This document shows positions 54,351-63,921 of a stretch of 64,000 bases of DNA, piece by piece. Positions within the stretch are counted from its first letter, which is position 1. Each line of letters begins with the position of its first letter. The notes beneath the pieces were generated by a model. It did no database searches and was not told the DNA's origin. It was given only the letters and a program-made list of their open reading frames with translations. Where the stretch lies: positions 1 to 64,000 of the forward strand of contig NZ_BATC01000002.1 of assembly GCF_000466985.1 (NCBI RefSeq). Direction: 5' to 3'. The translations under genes and the position numbers were made by a program. Origin of the DNA: Brevundimonas abyssalis TAR-001 (GTDB lineage Bacteria; Pseudomonadota; Alphaproteobacteria; Caulobacterales; Caulobacteraceae).

Positions 54351-55469
54351 ATGGCCTTCGGCGACAGGATTCTGGTTCAGGCGCGCAACTATTCCGTCCA
54401 GGTCGAGGGGCTGGCCGCAGCGGAGCTGAACCGTAATCTCGGTGAGTACCTGCCGCCCAACTATGCGGTGCGGAAGATGGCCGACGCCTATGGCGGCTAC
54501 GCCCGCAAGCGCACCAACACCAACGACGAATACCTGCTGCTGCGCCAGACCTTCACCGAGACCCGGTCCAAGAGCCACCAGGTGTTCAGCTCTGTGATCG
54601 CCGACCACGTCCCGTCCGAGAAATATGTCCTGTCCCGCAGCATGTTCCAGATCGAGGACCAGGCGACCACCATCCGCGGCGCGGTGCGCTCGCTGCAGAA
54701 GACCGGCATGTGGAAGGCGAAATTCTCCATCCCGCCGGCCCTGGTCGAGAGCCTGCGCGACAAGGTGCTGACGCGGATGGAATCGATCCACGGCGACAAG
54801 CTGACCAAGATCCTGGAGGGGTCGCCCGAGGCGCCGCCCCAGATCAAGTCCAACTTCTCGTGGATCACCAGCTTCAGCGAGATGTACGAGGTGGCCGCCG
54901 ATCCGCTGCTGCTGACCATCGTGCATCAGTACATGGGCGTGCCGCCGATCTTCGACGTGCCGGTGGCCTTCGTGAACTCCAACGTGCCGGTCAGCGCCAA
55001 GGACCTGTCGGACACGGCGCAGCTTTATCACCACGACATGTACCGGCTCGGGTTCGTGAAGCTGTTCATGTACCTGACCGACGTGGGCCCCAAGGACGGC
55101 CCCCACGCCATGATCCCGGGCACGCACCGCGAGCGTCCCGACGCCCTGTGGGCCGACGGCCGCCATACGGACGAGAAGGTGGCCCAGCATGGCCTGATGG
55201 ATCAGGAAGCGCGCATCACCGGGCCGTCGGGAACGCTGTTCCTGGTGGACACCAGCGCGCTGCACAAAGGCGTCCATCCGGAAGAGAACTATCGCGTTCT
55301 GGCCCAGGTGCAGTACGCCAACTCCCTGTTCGGCCACCCGATCGCCGACGCGGAGCGTCCCTTCACCGCCGCGCGCAAATCCGAGAACCCGGATGTGCAG
55401 GCCGCCGGGGATCTGGTGAAGACCTACGCCGAAAAGGTCGGCGTGCGGTTCATGCAGGGTATGATCTAG
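54351..55469 (+). CDS. Phytanoyl-CoA dioxygenase (PhyH)-like Fe(II)/2-oxoglutarate oxygenase
   Basis: A 372-residue cytosolic protein. The double-stranded beta-helix has the iron-binding HxD in LYHHDMYRLGFVKLFMYL, the strand DGPHAMIPGTHR, the distal histidine in VDTSALHKG and a 2-oxoglutarate-binding arginine in EENYRVLAQVQY. The N-terminal 180 residues form a family-specific extension (YVLSRSMFQIEDQATTIRGA). ATG 54351 is preferred over TTG 54318 for its GGGA site. Substrate unknown: PhyH relatives hydroxylate lipids, amino acids or sugars. It is divergent from the GSCFA fragment and overlaps convergent metC-like by 20 bases. Confidence 0.78.
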   Translation: MAFGDRILVQARNYSVQVEGLAAAELNRNLGEYLPPNYAVRKMADAYGGYARKRTNTNDEYLLLRQTFTETRSKSHQVFSSVIADHVPSEKYVLSRSMFQIEDQATTIRGAVRSLQKTGMWKAKFSIPPALVESLRDKVLTRMESIHGDKLTKILEGSPEAPPQIKSNFSWITSFSEMYEVAADPLLLTIVHQYMGVPPIFDVPVAFVNSNVPVSAKDLSDTAQLYHHDMYRLGFVKLFMYLTDVGPKDGPHAMIPGTHRERPDALWADGRHTDEKVAQHGLMDQEARITGPSGTLFLVDTSALHKGVHPEENYRVLAQVQYANSLFGHPIADAERPFTAARKSENPDVQAAGDLVKTYAEKVGVRFMQGMI

Positions 55470-56631
55470 AGCGCCACCCCGTCAGGGCCTGGTCCAGATC
55501 GGCCATCAGGTCGGCGGGGTCCTCCAGCCCGATGTGCAGGCGGATCAGCGGCCCCTTGAGCGCGGGCGCATGGCGGCGCAGGGTCATCTGGCTGGTTTCA
55601 TGGGTCGCCAGACTTTCGAAACCGCCCCAGGAATAGCCGAGGCCGAACAGGGTGAGGGCGTCCAGAAGGGCTTCGGCATCCGCCTCGCTTCCGCCGTTGA
55701 AGACCACGCCCATCAGCCCCGCCGCGCCGGCATAGTCGCGCGCCCAGAGGTCGTGGCCGACCGAGCCGGGGAGGGGCGGGTAGAGCACGCGGGCGACCTC
55801 GGGGCGGTCCTGCAGCCACGCCGCCACCTGCAAGGCTGATCGTGCGTGTTCGTTCATGCGCAGCGGCAGGGTGCGCAGGCCGCGCAGGGCCAGCCAGGCC
55901 TCGTCGGGCGCGGTGTGCCAGCCCATGTCCTCGATGGTGTTGAAGATGGCCTTGCCGATGCGCGCGTCGGAGACGGCGACGGCGCCCATCAGCAGGTCGG
56001 AGTGGCCCGCCGCATATTTGCTGATCGCCTGGACGCTGACGTCCACGCCGTGCGCGAGGGGCCGGAAGGCGAGACCGGCGGCCCAGGTGTTGTCCATGAC
56101 CGTCAGGACGCCCTTCTCACGCGCCGCGGCGGCGACGGCCGGGACGTCGATCATCTCGAAGGTCAGGGAGGCGGGGGATTCGATCAGCAGCAGCTTGGCC
56201 CCGTCCATGGCGCCGATGATCTGGTCCGTGGTGGCGTCGGCGGGATGATAGCGCGTGGTCACACCGCGGGCGGCCATGTGCCGGTCCAGAAAGCGGCGGC
56301 TGGGCCCGTAGGCGGCGTCGGTGGCGACCACCGTGTCGCCCGGGCGCGTCAGGGCCAGAAGGGGAATGGTGACGGCGGCCAGGCCCGTGGGCGTGAGCCA
56401 GGCGTCGATCGCGCCCTCCATCTCGGCGATCAGGGCGCGCAACTCATGCTGAACCGTCATGCCGTCGATGCCGTAGACCGGGCCCAGCGACGGATCTCGC
56501 AGGGTCGAGGCGCTGGGGTTCAGAAGGGTCGAGGCCCGCTCGATGGGCGGATTGACCGGGCGGCGGCCCTCCGTCGGCTTGCGGGTCGCCGAACGGATCA
56601 GGCGGGTGCGGTCGGAAGGGGATCGGCTCAT
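55450..56631 (-). CDS. metC: PLP-dependent Cys/Met metabolism lyase, cystathionine beta-lyase-like
   Basis: A 393-residue fold-type I PLP enzyme. SLGPVYGIDGMTVQHELRAL and ALTRPGDTVVATDAAYGPSR lead to the cofactor lysine in VQAISKYAAGHSDLLMGAV. YSWGGFESLA and the C-terminal LIRLHIGLEDPADL are typical of the cystathionine beta-lyase MetC group. It would split cystathionine to homocysteine, pyruvate and ammonia. ATG 56631 is used; upstream in-frame codons add a non-conserved stretch. The symbol is by similarity; gamma-lyase activity is possible. Confidence 0.85.
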   Translation of the reverse strand: MSRSPSDRTRLIRSATRKPTEGRRPVNPPIERASTLLNPSASTLRDPSLGPVYGIDGMTVQHELRALIAEMEGAIDAWLTPTGLAAVTIPLLALTRPGDTVVATDAAYGPSRRFLDRHMAARGVTTRYHPADATTDQIIGAMDGAKLLLIESPASLTFEMIDVPAVAAAAREKGVLTVMDNTWAAGLAFRPLAHGVDVSVQAISKYAAGHSDLLMGAVAVSDARIGKAIFNTIEDMGWHTAPDEAWLALRGLRTLPLRMNEHARSALQVAAWLQDRPEVARVLYPPLPGSVGHDLWARDYAGAAGLMGVVFNGGSEADAEALLDALTLFGLGYSWGGFESLATHETSQMTLRRHAPALKGPLIRLHIGLEDPADLMADLDQALTGWRSRSYPA

Positions 56632-56726
56632 GAATGCGCCCGTCTGGCTGTGAAAGGCGCCTCGCGGGTTGCGGAGGCATGCCAAAGGCTTCTAACACCT
56701 GATGCACGGTTCAGACGAAGGCGAGG

Positions 56727-57823
56727 ATGATGATCGCGCGCGCAATCCGGGCGGGGCTGATGACGGGGCTGCTCATGCTGGCGGCCTGCGGCGACGGCGA
56801 GCCCGAGCGTGAGGCGGACCGCGCCCCCGACGCGCCCCTTCCGGCAGAAGAGGCCGCCGAGCCCAGCGAAACCCTGGCGGCGGTGCGCGCGCGCGGACGG
56901 TTGAACTGCGGCGTGCACGAGGGCCTGGTGGGCTTCGCCTACACCGACAATCGCGGGCAGTGGCGCGGGTTCGACGTGGATTTCTGCCGCGCCACGGCGG
57001 CGGCGGTGCTGGGCGATCCGGACGCGGTGCGGTTCGTGCCCCTGGCCATCGGGGACCGGTTCGAGGCCCTGGCGGACGGCCGCATCGACGTGCTGTGGCG
57101 CAACACCTCATGGACCATGGGCCGAGACGCGGGCGAGCGGATGGAGTTCGTGGGGGTCAATTATTATGACGGCCAGGGCTTCCTGGTGCGGCGCTCCCTG
57201 GCCCTGACCAGCGCGGCGGAGCTTGATGGAGCCCGCATATGCGTTCAGTCCAACTCCACGACCGCCCTGAATCTTCAGGACTATTTCGCGGTCCGGAACC
57301 TGCGCTATGAGCCCGTCATGGCCGCCAGCGAAGAGGAGGCGCGCGAAGCCTATGTGGCCGAGGACTGCGACGCCTTCACCGGCGACGTGTCGGCCCTGGC
57401 GGCGGCGCGGACCATGCTGGGCAATCCCCAGGCCCACGCCATCCTGCCGGACGTGATCTCCAAGGAGCCGCTGGGCCCCGTGGTTCGGCGTGGCGACGAC
57501 CAGTGGGCCGACATCGTGCGCTGGACCCTGAACGCCCTGATCCTGGCCGAGGAACTGGGCGTGACGCAGGAGAATGTGGACCAACTGGCCGAGAACTCGC
57601 CGGACCCCAGGATCCAGCGGCTGCTGGGCGTCCAGGACGGGTTCGGATCCATGATGGGTCTGTCGGACGCCTGGCTCATGACGCCATCGCGGGGGTCGGG
57701 AACTATGGCGAGATCTTCGACCGCAATCTGGGCGCCCGCTCGTCCGTGAATCTGGCCCGGGGGCTGAATGCGCAGTGGAACGCCAGTCCGCGCGGTCTGA
57801 TGTACGGGCTTCCGATCCGCTAG
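56727..57823 (+). CDS. Amino-acid ABC transporter substrate-binding lipoprotein, AapJ-like (one frameshift)
   Basis: About 365 residues after repair. Signal MMIARAIRAGLMTGLLMLAA ends before a lipobox cysteine (LAAC). The binding-protein fold starts LAAVRARGRLNCGVHEGLVG, then GFDVDFCRATAAAVLGDPDA, RIDVLWRNTSWTMGRDA and CVQSNSTTALNLQDYFA, which match general L-amino-acid-binding AapJ proteins. One base missing near 57676 restores DAWLHDAIAGVGNYGEIFDR and the proper end. No permease or ATPase gene lies beside it. Being lipid-anchored rather than free in the periplasm is unusual for AapJ. Confidence 0.87.
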
Positions 57824-57838
57824 ACGGCAGGCGGCGGT

Positions 57839-58669
57839 CTATTCTGCGTGAACGGGCACATCCGGCCGGGCGCCCCATTCGGCCCACGAACCGTCGTAGA
57901 CCGCGCTGTCGCGTCCCAGCACCGCCAGCGCCAGGGTCAGGATCGCCGCCGTGACGCCTGATCCGCAGGTGGTGATGACCGACTGTCCGGGCGCCAGGCC
58001 CGCGCGGTGGAAGATGGCGGCGAGTTCGGCGGGCGTCCGCAGCGTGCCGTCGGGGCTCAAAACCTCGACGAAGGGAAGGTTGACCGCCTTCGGCATGTGA
58101 CCGCTGCGAAGGCCCGGGCGCGGTTCGTCGGCCTCTCCACGAAAACGCGCCGCCGGGCGGGCGTCGATCACCTGTGTGGCGGGATCGTCCATGGCGCGCC
58201 GGACCTGCATCAGGCCGGCGACCCGGGCGGCCTGAAAGTCTGTGTTGAACACGGCGTGCGGCGTCGGGGTCCCGGGCCCGGTCTCGACCGGCCGCCCCTC
58301 GGCCATCCATTTCGGCAGGCCGCCGTCCAGAACCTGGACCCGCCGGGCGCCCATGGTCCGGAAGGTCCACCAGACCCGCGCCGCCGAGAACAGGCCGCGC
58401 TCATCATAGACGACGATGTGGTCTTGCTGATCGATGCCCATGGCGCCGACCGCCGCCGCGAACGCCTCGGACGAGGGCAGCATGTGGGGCAAGGGACTGG
58501 CGGTGTCCGCCACAGCGTCGAGGTCGAAGCGCACGGCGCCGGGGATGCGGGGTTCGTCGTCGCCCGGACGGCTCCCGTCCATGCGCCAGCTGGCGTCGAT
58601 GATGCGAACATCGGGGGCATCCAGAAGAGCGGCCAGTTCGTCTGTAGAGAGGAGCGGATGATGGACCAT
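57839..58669 (-). CDS. sseA: Thiosulfate / 3-mercaptopyruvate sulfurtransferase
   Basis: A two-rhodanese-domain enzyme of 276 residues. The N-terminal inactive domain has VRIIDASWRMDGSRPGD and VVYDERGLFSAARVWWTFRT. The C-terminal domain carries QVIDARPAARFRGEADEPRP, SGHMPKAVNLPF and the catalytic cysteine in VITTCGSGVTAA; the CGSGVTA loop is the mercaptopyruvate sulfurtransferase type. It transfers sulfur from mercaptopyruvate to thiols or cyanide. It is convergent with the substrate-binding gene and divergent from the photolyase. Confidence 0.93.
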   Translation of the reverse strand: MVHHPLLSTDELAALLDAPDVRIIDASWRMDGSRPGDDEPRIPGAVRFDLDAVADTASPLPHMLPSSEAFAAAVGAMGIDQQDHIVVYDERGLFSAARVWWTFRTMGARRVQVLDGGLPKWMAEGRPVETGPGTPTPHAVFNTDFQAARVAGLMQVRRAMDDPATQVIDARPAARFRGEADEPRPGLRSGHMPKAVNLPFVEVLSPDGTLRTPAELAAIFHRAGLAPGQSVITTCGSGVTAAILTLALAVLGRDSAVYDGSWAEWGARPDVPVHAE

Positions 58670-58683
58670 GGGGGCAGATTAGC

Positions 58684-60240
58684 ATGACGGCGGCGGTTGG
58701 GACGGGGGCCTTGCGGCTGGTGCTGGGGGATCAGCTCAGCGACGGGCTGGCGGGCCTGCGCGATCTGGATGCCGTCCGCGACGTGGTGCTGATGGCCGAG
58801 GTCGAGGGCGAGACCGGCTATGTGCGCCATCACAAGCAGAAGATCGCCCTGGTGCTGGCCGGAATGCGCGCCTTCGCCGCGCGGCTGGGCGAGCGGGGCG
58901 TGACGGTCCGCTATGTGCGGCTGGACGATCCGGACAACCGCCAATCAATCGTTGATGAACTGGCGCGGGCCGTCGAGGATCTGGACCCTGAGCGGGTCAT
59001 TCTGACCGAGCCGGGGGAGTGGCGGCTGGCCGAGGCTTTTCGCGCCTTCGCCGCAGAGTGCGTCGCCCCGGTCGAGGTGCGCGAGGATGACCGCTTCATC
59101 TGCGGCCACGCGATGTTCCAGCGCTGGGCCGAGGGGCGGCGCCAGCTGCGGATGGAGTTCTTCTATCGGGAGATACGGCGGCGCACCGGCCTGCTGATGG
59201 ACGGCGACCAGCCCGAGGGCGGCCGCTGGAACTTCGACGCCGAGAACCGCAAGCGCCTGCCCGCCTCCATCGACACGCCCTCGCGGCTGCGTTGTCCGCC
59301 GGACGAGGCCACGCGCGCGGTGATCGCCATGGTTCAGGCCCGGTTCGAGGACCATTTTGGTGACCTGGACGGCTTCGGCTGGCCCGTCACCCACGATCAG
59401 GCCGAGGCGGTGCTGGCGGATTTCCTGAAGCACATCCTGCCCGGCTTCGGCGACTGGCAGGACGCCATGGCGGAGGACGAGCCGTTTCTGTGGCATGGGC
59501 TGATCTCCACGGCCCTGAACATGGGCCTGCTCGACCCGCTGGCCGTCTGCCGCCGGGCCGAGGCCGAGTACCGTGCCGGGCGCGCGCCCCTGAACGCGGT
59601 GGAGGGATTCATCCGGCAGATCCTGGGGTGGCGGGAGTTCGTGCGGGGGATCTACTGGCTGAAGGCGCCGGAGTATCTGCGCCGCAACCATCTGGACGCG
59701 GACCGGGCGCTGCCGTGGTTCTTCTGGTCGGGCGAGACCGACATGGCCTGCGTAGCAGACGCGGTGACACAGGCGCGGAGCCACGCGTACGCCCACCACA
59801 TCCAGCGTCTGATGGTCACCGGCAATCTGGCCATGCTGCTGGGGGTGCACCCGGACGCGGTGGACGACTGGTACATGGTGGTCTTCGCCGACGCCTATGA
59901 ATGGGTCGAGATGCCCAACACGCGCGGCATGGCCACCTTCGCCGACGGCGGCATCGTGGGGTCAAAGCCCTATGCGGCCTCGGGGGCCTACATCGACCGC
60001 ATGAGCGACTACTGCGGCGGCTGCGCCTTTGATGTGAAGGCCAGGTCCGGGCCGGGCGCCTGTCCGTTCAACCGGCTGTACTGGGGATTTCTGGAGCGGA
60101 ACCGGGAGCGTCTGCGCGACAATCCCCGGCTGGCCATGCCGTACCGGACCCTGGACCGCTGGTCAGAGGATCAGCGCGCGGCGCTGGTGCGCGAAGCCGA
60201 GGAGGCGCGGGCTGAACTGGGGGCGGTGAAACCGGGCTGA
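58684..60240 (+). CDS. Iron-sulfur bacterial cryptochrome/(6-4) photolyase (FeS-BCP family)
   Basis: A 518-residue photolyase of the group with an Fe4S4 cluster and a lumazine antenna. The N-terminal Rossmann part begins ALRLVLGDQLSDGLAGLRDL. The FAD-binding helical part has LNAVEGFIRQILGWREFVRG, HAYAHHIQRLMVTGNLAMLL, DWYMVVFADAYEWVEMPNT. Cluster cysteines are in DMACVADAV near residue 355, DYCGGCAFD near 442-445 and GPGACPFN near 458, the spacing of this family. It probably repairs (6-4) lesions or signals light. It is convergent with cfa (4 bases apart). Confidence 0.92.
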   Translation: MTAAVGTGALRLVLGDQLSDGLAGLRDLDAVRDVVLMAEVEGETGYVRHHKQKIALVLAGMRAFAARLGERGVTVRYVRLDDPDNRQSIVDELARAVEDLDPERVILTEPGEWRLAEAFRAFAAECVAPVEVREDDRFICGHAMFQRWAEGRRQLRMEFFYREIRRRTGLLMDGDQPEGGRWNFDAENRKRLPASIDTPSRLRCPPDEATRAVIAMVQARFEDHFGDLDGFGWPVTHDQAEAVLADFLKHILPGFGDWQDAMAEDEPFLWHGLISTALNMGLLDPLAVCRRAEAEYRAGRAPLNAVEGFIRQILGWREFVRGIYWLKAPEYLRRNHLDADRALPWFFWSGETDMACVADAVTQARSHAYAHHIQRLMVTGNLAMLLGVHPDAVDDWYMVVFADAYEWVEMPNTRGMATFADGGIVGSKPYAASGAYIDRMSDYCGGCAFDVKARSGPGACPFNRLYWGFLERNRERLRDNPRLAMPYRTLDRWSEDQRAALVREAEEARAELGAVKPG

Positions 60241-60244
60241 GCGC

Positions 60245-61462
60245 TCAGTTCCGATTCAGGGCCAGCTGGATCACATTGATGCGGTCGGCGCGGAAGCCGG
60301 CCTCGCAATAGGCCAGGTAGAACCGCCAAAGCCGACGGAAGCGGTCATCGAAGCCCATGCGCTGGATCTGGTCCCACGCGCTCATGAACCGCTCATCCCA
60401 GCGCTTCAGGGTGTCGGCGTAGGAATGGCCGAACCGCTCGATCCCGCTCCACGCCAGACCCGCGCGCTCCACGATGGGCTGCAGCACCGCCTCGCTGGGC
60501 AGCATGCCGCCGGGGAAGACGTATTTCTGGATGAAGTCGGTGCGCTTGTCGTAGCCCGCGAACAGGGCGTCATCGATTGTGATGATCTGCAGGGCGGCCC
60601 GGCCTCCGGGCACCAGCACATCGTGGATCTTGCTGAAATAGGTCGGCCAGTACTCCTGGCCCACCGCCTCGAACATCTCGATGGAGGCGACCCGGTCGAA
60701 CCGGCCCTGGACGTCGCGGTAGTCGATCAGCTGGATGTCGGCGCGCTCGGACAGCCCGGCTTCGGCCAGGCGGCGGGTCGCGTAGGCGTGTTGTTCCGTG
60801 GAGATGGTGATGCCGGTGACGTGGGCGCCGACTTCCCTGGCCGCGTACTCCGCGAAACCGCCCCAGCCGCAGCCGATCTCCAGCACCCGATGGCCCGCCT
60901 TCAGGTTCATGGCCTGCGCCAGGCGCGCGTATTTGCGGGTCTGGGCGGTCTCCAGAGTCTCGCCCGGCGTCTCGAAGACCGCCGAGGAGTAGGTCATGGT
61001 CCGGTCCAGCCAGGTCTCATAGAAGGCGTTGCCCAGGTCATAGTGGGCGTGGATGTTCTTGCGCGCGCCCTCGCGGCTGTTGCGGTTCAGCTTGTGTCTC
61101 GTCCAGTGCAGGGCCTGCATGATCACATTGCCGTCGAACAGCCGCTGGATGCCCTCGTAATTGCGCACGAGCACCTCGAGCAAGCCCGCCAGATGCGGGG
61201 TGTCCCACTCGTCCGCCATGTAACCCTCGGCGAATCCGATATCGCCGGAGGCCAGGACGCGTTTGGCGAAGCTGTAGTCCTTGACCACCAGGGTCGCCGA
61301 GGGCCCGGGCTTCTTGCCCTTCAGTTCATGCACCGCGCCGTTGGGCAATCGAACCGTCAGCCGCCCGATGGCCCAGTTGGCGGCCAGAACCTTCAGAAGG
61401 ATGCCGAACCCGGTCGGCGTGCGCGCGGCGGTCGCGGCGATATCCGGCGTCACTGCGGTCAT
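60245..61462 (-). CDS. cfa: Cyclopropane-fatty-acyl-phospholipid synthase
   Basis: A 405-residue SAM-dependent enzyme that adds a methylene bridge to unsaturated phospholipid chains at the membrane surface. ASGDIGFAEGYMADEWDTPH is the N-terminal domain. The catalytic part has NIHAHYDLGNAFYETWLDRT, VLEIGCGWGGFAEYAAREVG (SAM loop), VASIEMFEAVGQEYWPTYFS and FIQKYVFPGGMLPS. It is 12 bases downstream of the photolyase gene phr, suggesting a light- or stress-response operon rather than housekeeping use. Confidence 0.95.
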   Translation of the reverse strand: MTAVTPDIAATAARTPTGFGILLKVLAANWAIGRLTVRLPNGAVHELKGKKPGPSATLVVKDYSFAKRVLASGDIGFAEGYMADEWDTPHLAGLLEVLVRNYEGIQRLFDGNVIMQALHWTRHKLNRNSREGARKNIHAHYDLGNAFYETWLDRTMTYSSAVFETPGETLETAQTRKYARLAQAMNLKAGHRVLEIGCGWGGFAEYAAREVGAHVTGITISTEQHAYATRRLAEAGLSERADIQLIDYRDVQGRFDRVASIEMFEAVGQEYWPTYFSKIHDVLVPGGRAALQIITIDDALFAGYDKRTDFIQKYVFPGGMLPSEAVLQPIVERAGLAWSGIERFGHSYADTLKRWDERFMSAWDQIQRMGFDDRFRRLWRFYLAYCEAGFRADRINVIQLALNRN

Positions 61463-61474
61463 CAGAACCTCCCC

Positions 61475-62928
61475 TCAGGCCTTGTCCCGTGCGGACTTGA
61501 CGTCCTCCAGAGCGTCCAGGGCGCGTTGTCGCGCCATGGCATGGTCCACGATCGGAGCCGGATAGTCACGCCCCAGCCGGATTCCCGCCGCGGCCAGCAC
61601 CTCTTTCGGCGCGGTCCATGGCGCATGGATCCAGCGGTCGGAAAGCCCGGCCAATTCAGGAATCCAGCGTCGCACATAGCGTCCGTCCCCGTCGAATTTC
61701 TCGCCCTGGGTCACGGGATTGAAGATGCGGAAATAAGGCGCGGCGTCCGCACCCGATCCGGCGACCCATTGCCAGTTCTGAATGTTGTTTCCCATGTCGG
61801 CGTCCACAAGCGTGTCCCAGAACCAGGCCTCGCCCTCGCGCCAGTCGATCAGGAGGTCCTTGATCAGGAAGGAGGCGACGATCATCCGCACACGGTTGTG
61901 CATCCAGCCGGTGGCCCACAGCTGGCGCATGCCGGCGTCCACGATGGGATAACCGGTCATGCCGCGCTTCCAGGCCTCCAGACCCTCGGCGTCGTCGCGC
62001 CAGACCATGGAGTCGAACTCGGGCCGGAAGGCGCGCTCGGCCATGTAGGGGAACTGGTGCAGAAGATGAGTTGAGAACTCGCGCCAGCCGATTTCGCTGA
62101 CGAATTTCTCGGCCTGTTTGGCCGGAACCCGGCCGTCCTCGGCCGCCTGACGCGCGGCGTGCACGGCCCGCCATGGGCTGATCTCGCCGAAATGCAGGTG
62201 AGGGGACAGGCGGCTGGTCCCGTCCTTCCCCGGAACGTCGCGACCGTCGCCGTAGGCCTTGAGCGGGCCGGCCAGAAAGCGGGACAGGGCCTCGCGCGCG
62301 CGGCCTCGCCGGGGGTCCAGTCGAAGTCTTCCGACCAGTCCGGCCGGGTCGGGTGCAGGCTCCAGTCGTCGACGGGTTCGGTTTTAAGGCCCTCGATCCC
62401 GTCCAGCGTGCGCGGTCCGTCGCGGGGGGCGGGCTCTTCGACGACCTGAAGCAGCGCCTTCAGGAAGGGGGTGAACACCTTGTAGGGCGCGTCCTGGCCC
62501 GTGCGCACCGACCCCGGCCGGGCCAGCATGGTCCCGTTGAAGCCGCGACAGGTCACGCCGTCCGCCTTCAGCCCCTGGGCGATCTCCGCATCCCGCTCCC
62601 AGGCGGCCGGCTCGAACAGGCGATTCATGTAGACGGTCTGCGCACCCGTCTCCTCGATCACCGACCGCAAGACCGACTCGGCGTCGCCGGACCGCAGCAC
62701 GAGCGGGGCGCCGCGATCTTTCAGATCGGCGGCGAGGGCGCGCAGGGACTTGTCCAGCCACCATCTGGACGCCGCGCCCAGGGGGCGGCCGTCCAGTTGC
62801 TCATCGTGGATATACAGAGGGATCACCGGCGCCCCGGACTCCGCCGCCTCGGTCAGGGCGGAATTGTCGGCGATCCTCAGGTCGCGCCGAAACCAGACGA
62901 TGACGGGGGCGGGCGTGTCGTTGGCCAC
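61475..62928 (-). CDS. phrB: Class I CPD deoxyribodipyrimidine photolyase (one frameshift)
   Basis: Uses blue light to split cyclobutane pyrimidine dimers. About 484 residues after repair. N-terminal antenna domain: PVIVWFRRDLRIADNSALTE. One G missing near 62297 separates DWTPGEAA from AREALSRFLAGPLKAYGDGR. The FAD-binding C-terminal part has SRLSPHLHFGEISPWRAVHA, EIGWREFSTHLLHQFPYMAE, GYPIVDAGMRQLWATGWMHN, and NNIQNWQWVAGSGADAAPYF. The GTG at 62928 is the start. It forms an operon with cfa and faces a second photolyase. Confidence 0.94.
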
Positions 62929-63051
62929 TCAGGCGGTCTCCGTGGTAATCTTGCGTTTCGGTGGCGAGTGGGCCACCTGAACGCCGCATAGATACGTCGT
63001 GACCGGCGCTCGGACGCCGCGCCGACTGAAAACATACAAGGATTTGTCTTC

Positions 63052-63915
63052 GTGAAGCCCAACGCCGTGATCGAACTTTCGCAAGGCCTGTCGCGTCCGG
63101 TGCGCATAGGCGGGGGCGGGCGCATCGTCTTTATCGCCGGGCCTTGTCAGCTGGAAAGCCGTCAGCACGCCCTGGAGATGGCCTCAGCGCTGAAGGAGAT
63201 CGGCGAGCGGCTGGATGTAGGGATCATCTACAAGACCAGTTTCGACAAGGCGAACCGCACCTCGGCCGATGCCGCGCGGGGCTTCGGGCTGGAAGGCTCG
63301 CTGCCCATCTTCGCCGAAATCCGCGAGACCCTGGGTCTGCCGGTGCTGACCGATGTTCATACCGAGGAGCATTGCCGCATCGCCGGCGAGGTGGTGGACG
63401 TGCTGCAGATTCCGGCGTTCCTGTCGCGCCAGACCGATCTGCTGATCGCCGCGGCGCAGACCGGCAAGGCCATCAACATCAAGAAGGGCCAGTTCCTGGC
63501 CCCGTGGGACATGAAGAACGTCATCGCCAAGGTGGTCGGTGCGGGCAATCCCAACGTGATGGCCTGCGAACGGGGCGCCAGCTTCGGCTACAACACCCTG
63601 GTGTCGGACATGCGCGCCCTGCCGATCCTGCGCGAGATCGGCTGTCCGGTGGTGTTCGACGCCACCCACAGCGTGCAGCAGCCGGGCGGGCAGGGCACTT
63701 CTTCGGGCGGCCAGCGCGAGTTCGTGCCGGTGCTGGCCCGGGCCGCCGTGGCGGTGGGCGTGGACGCGGTATTCATGGAGACGCACCAGGATCCCGACAA
63801 CGCGCCGTCGGACGGCCCCAACATGGTGCCGCTGGACCAGTTCGAGGCGCTGGCCGCCGACCTGATCGCCTTCGACGACCTGGCCAAGCGCCAGGCGGCG
63901 CGCAGGGCGGCGTAG
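63052..63915 (+). CDS. kdsA: 3-deoxy-8-phosphooctulonate synthase (metal-dependent type)
   Basis: Joins PEP with arabinose 5-phosphate to make KDO-8-phosphate for the LPS inner core. 287 residues from GTG 63052 with an AAGGA site upstream. [20 protein letters not shown] has the cysteine that marks the metal-dependent class (asparagine in the metal-free class). [62 protein letters not shown] and [14 protein letters not shown] follow. It is divergent from phrB. Confidence 0.97.
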   Translation: MKPNAVIELSQGLSRPVRIGGGGRIVFIAGPCQLESRQHALEMASALKEIGERLDVGIIYKTSFDKANRTSADAARGFGLEGSLPIFAEIRETLGLPVLTDVHTEEHCRIAGEVVDVLQIPAFLSRQTDLLIAAAQTGKAINIKKGQFLAPWDMKNVIAKVVGAGNPNVMACERGASFGYNTLVSDMRALPILREIGCPVVFDATHSVQQPGGQGTSSGGQREFVPVLARAAVAVGVDAVFMETHQDPDNAPSDGPNMVPLDQFEALAADLIAFDDLAKRQAARRAA

Positions 63916-63921
63916 GCCGTC

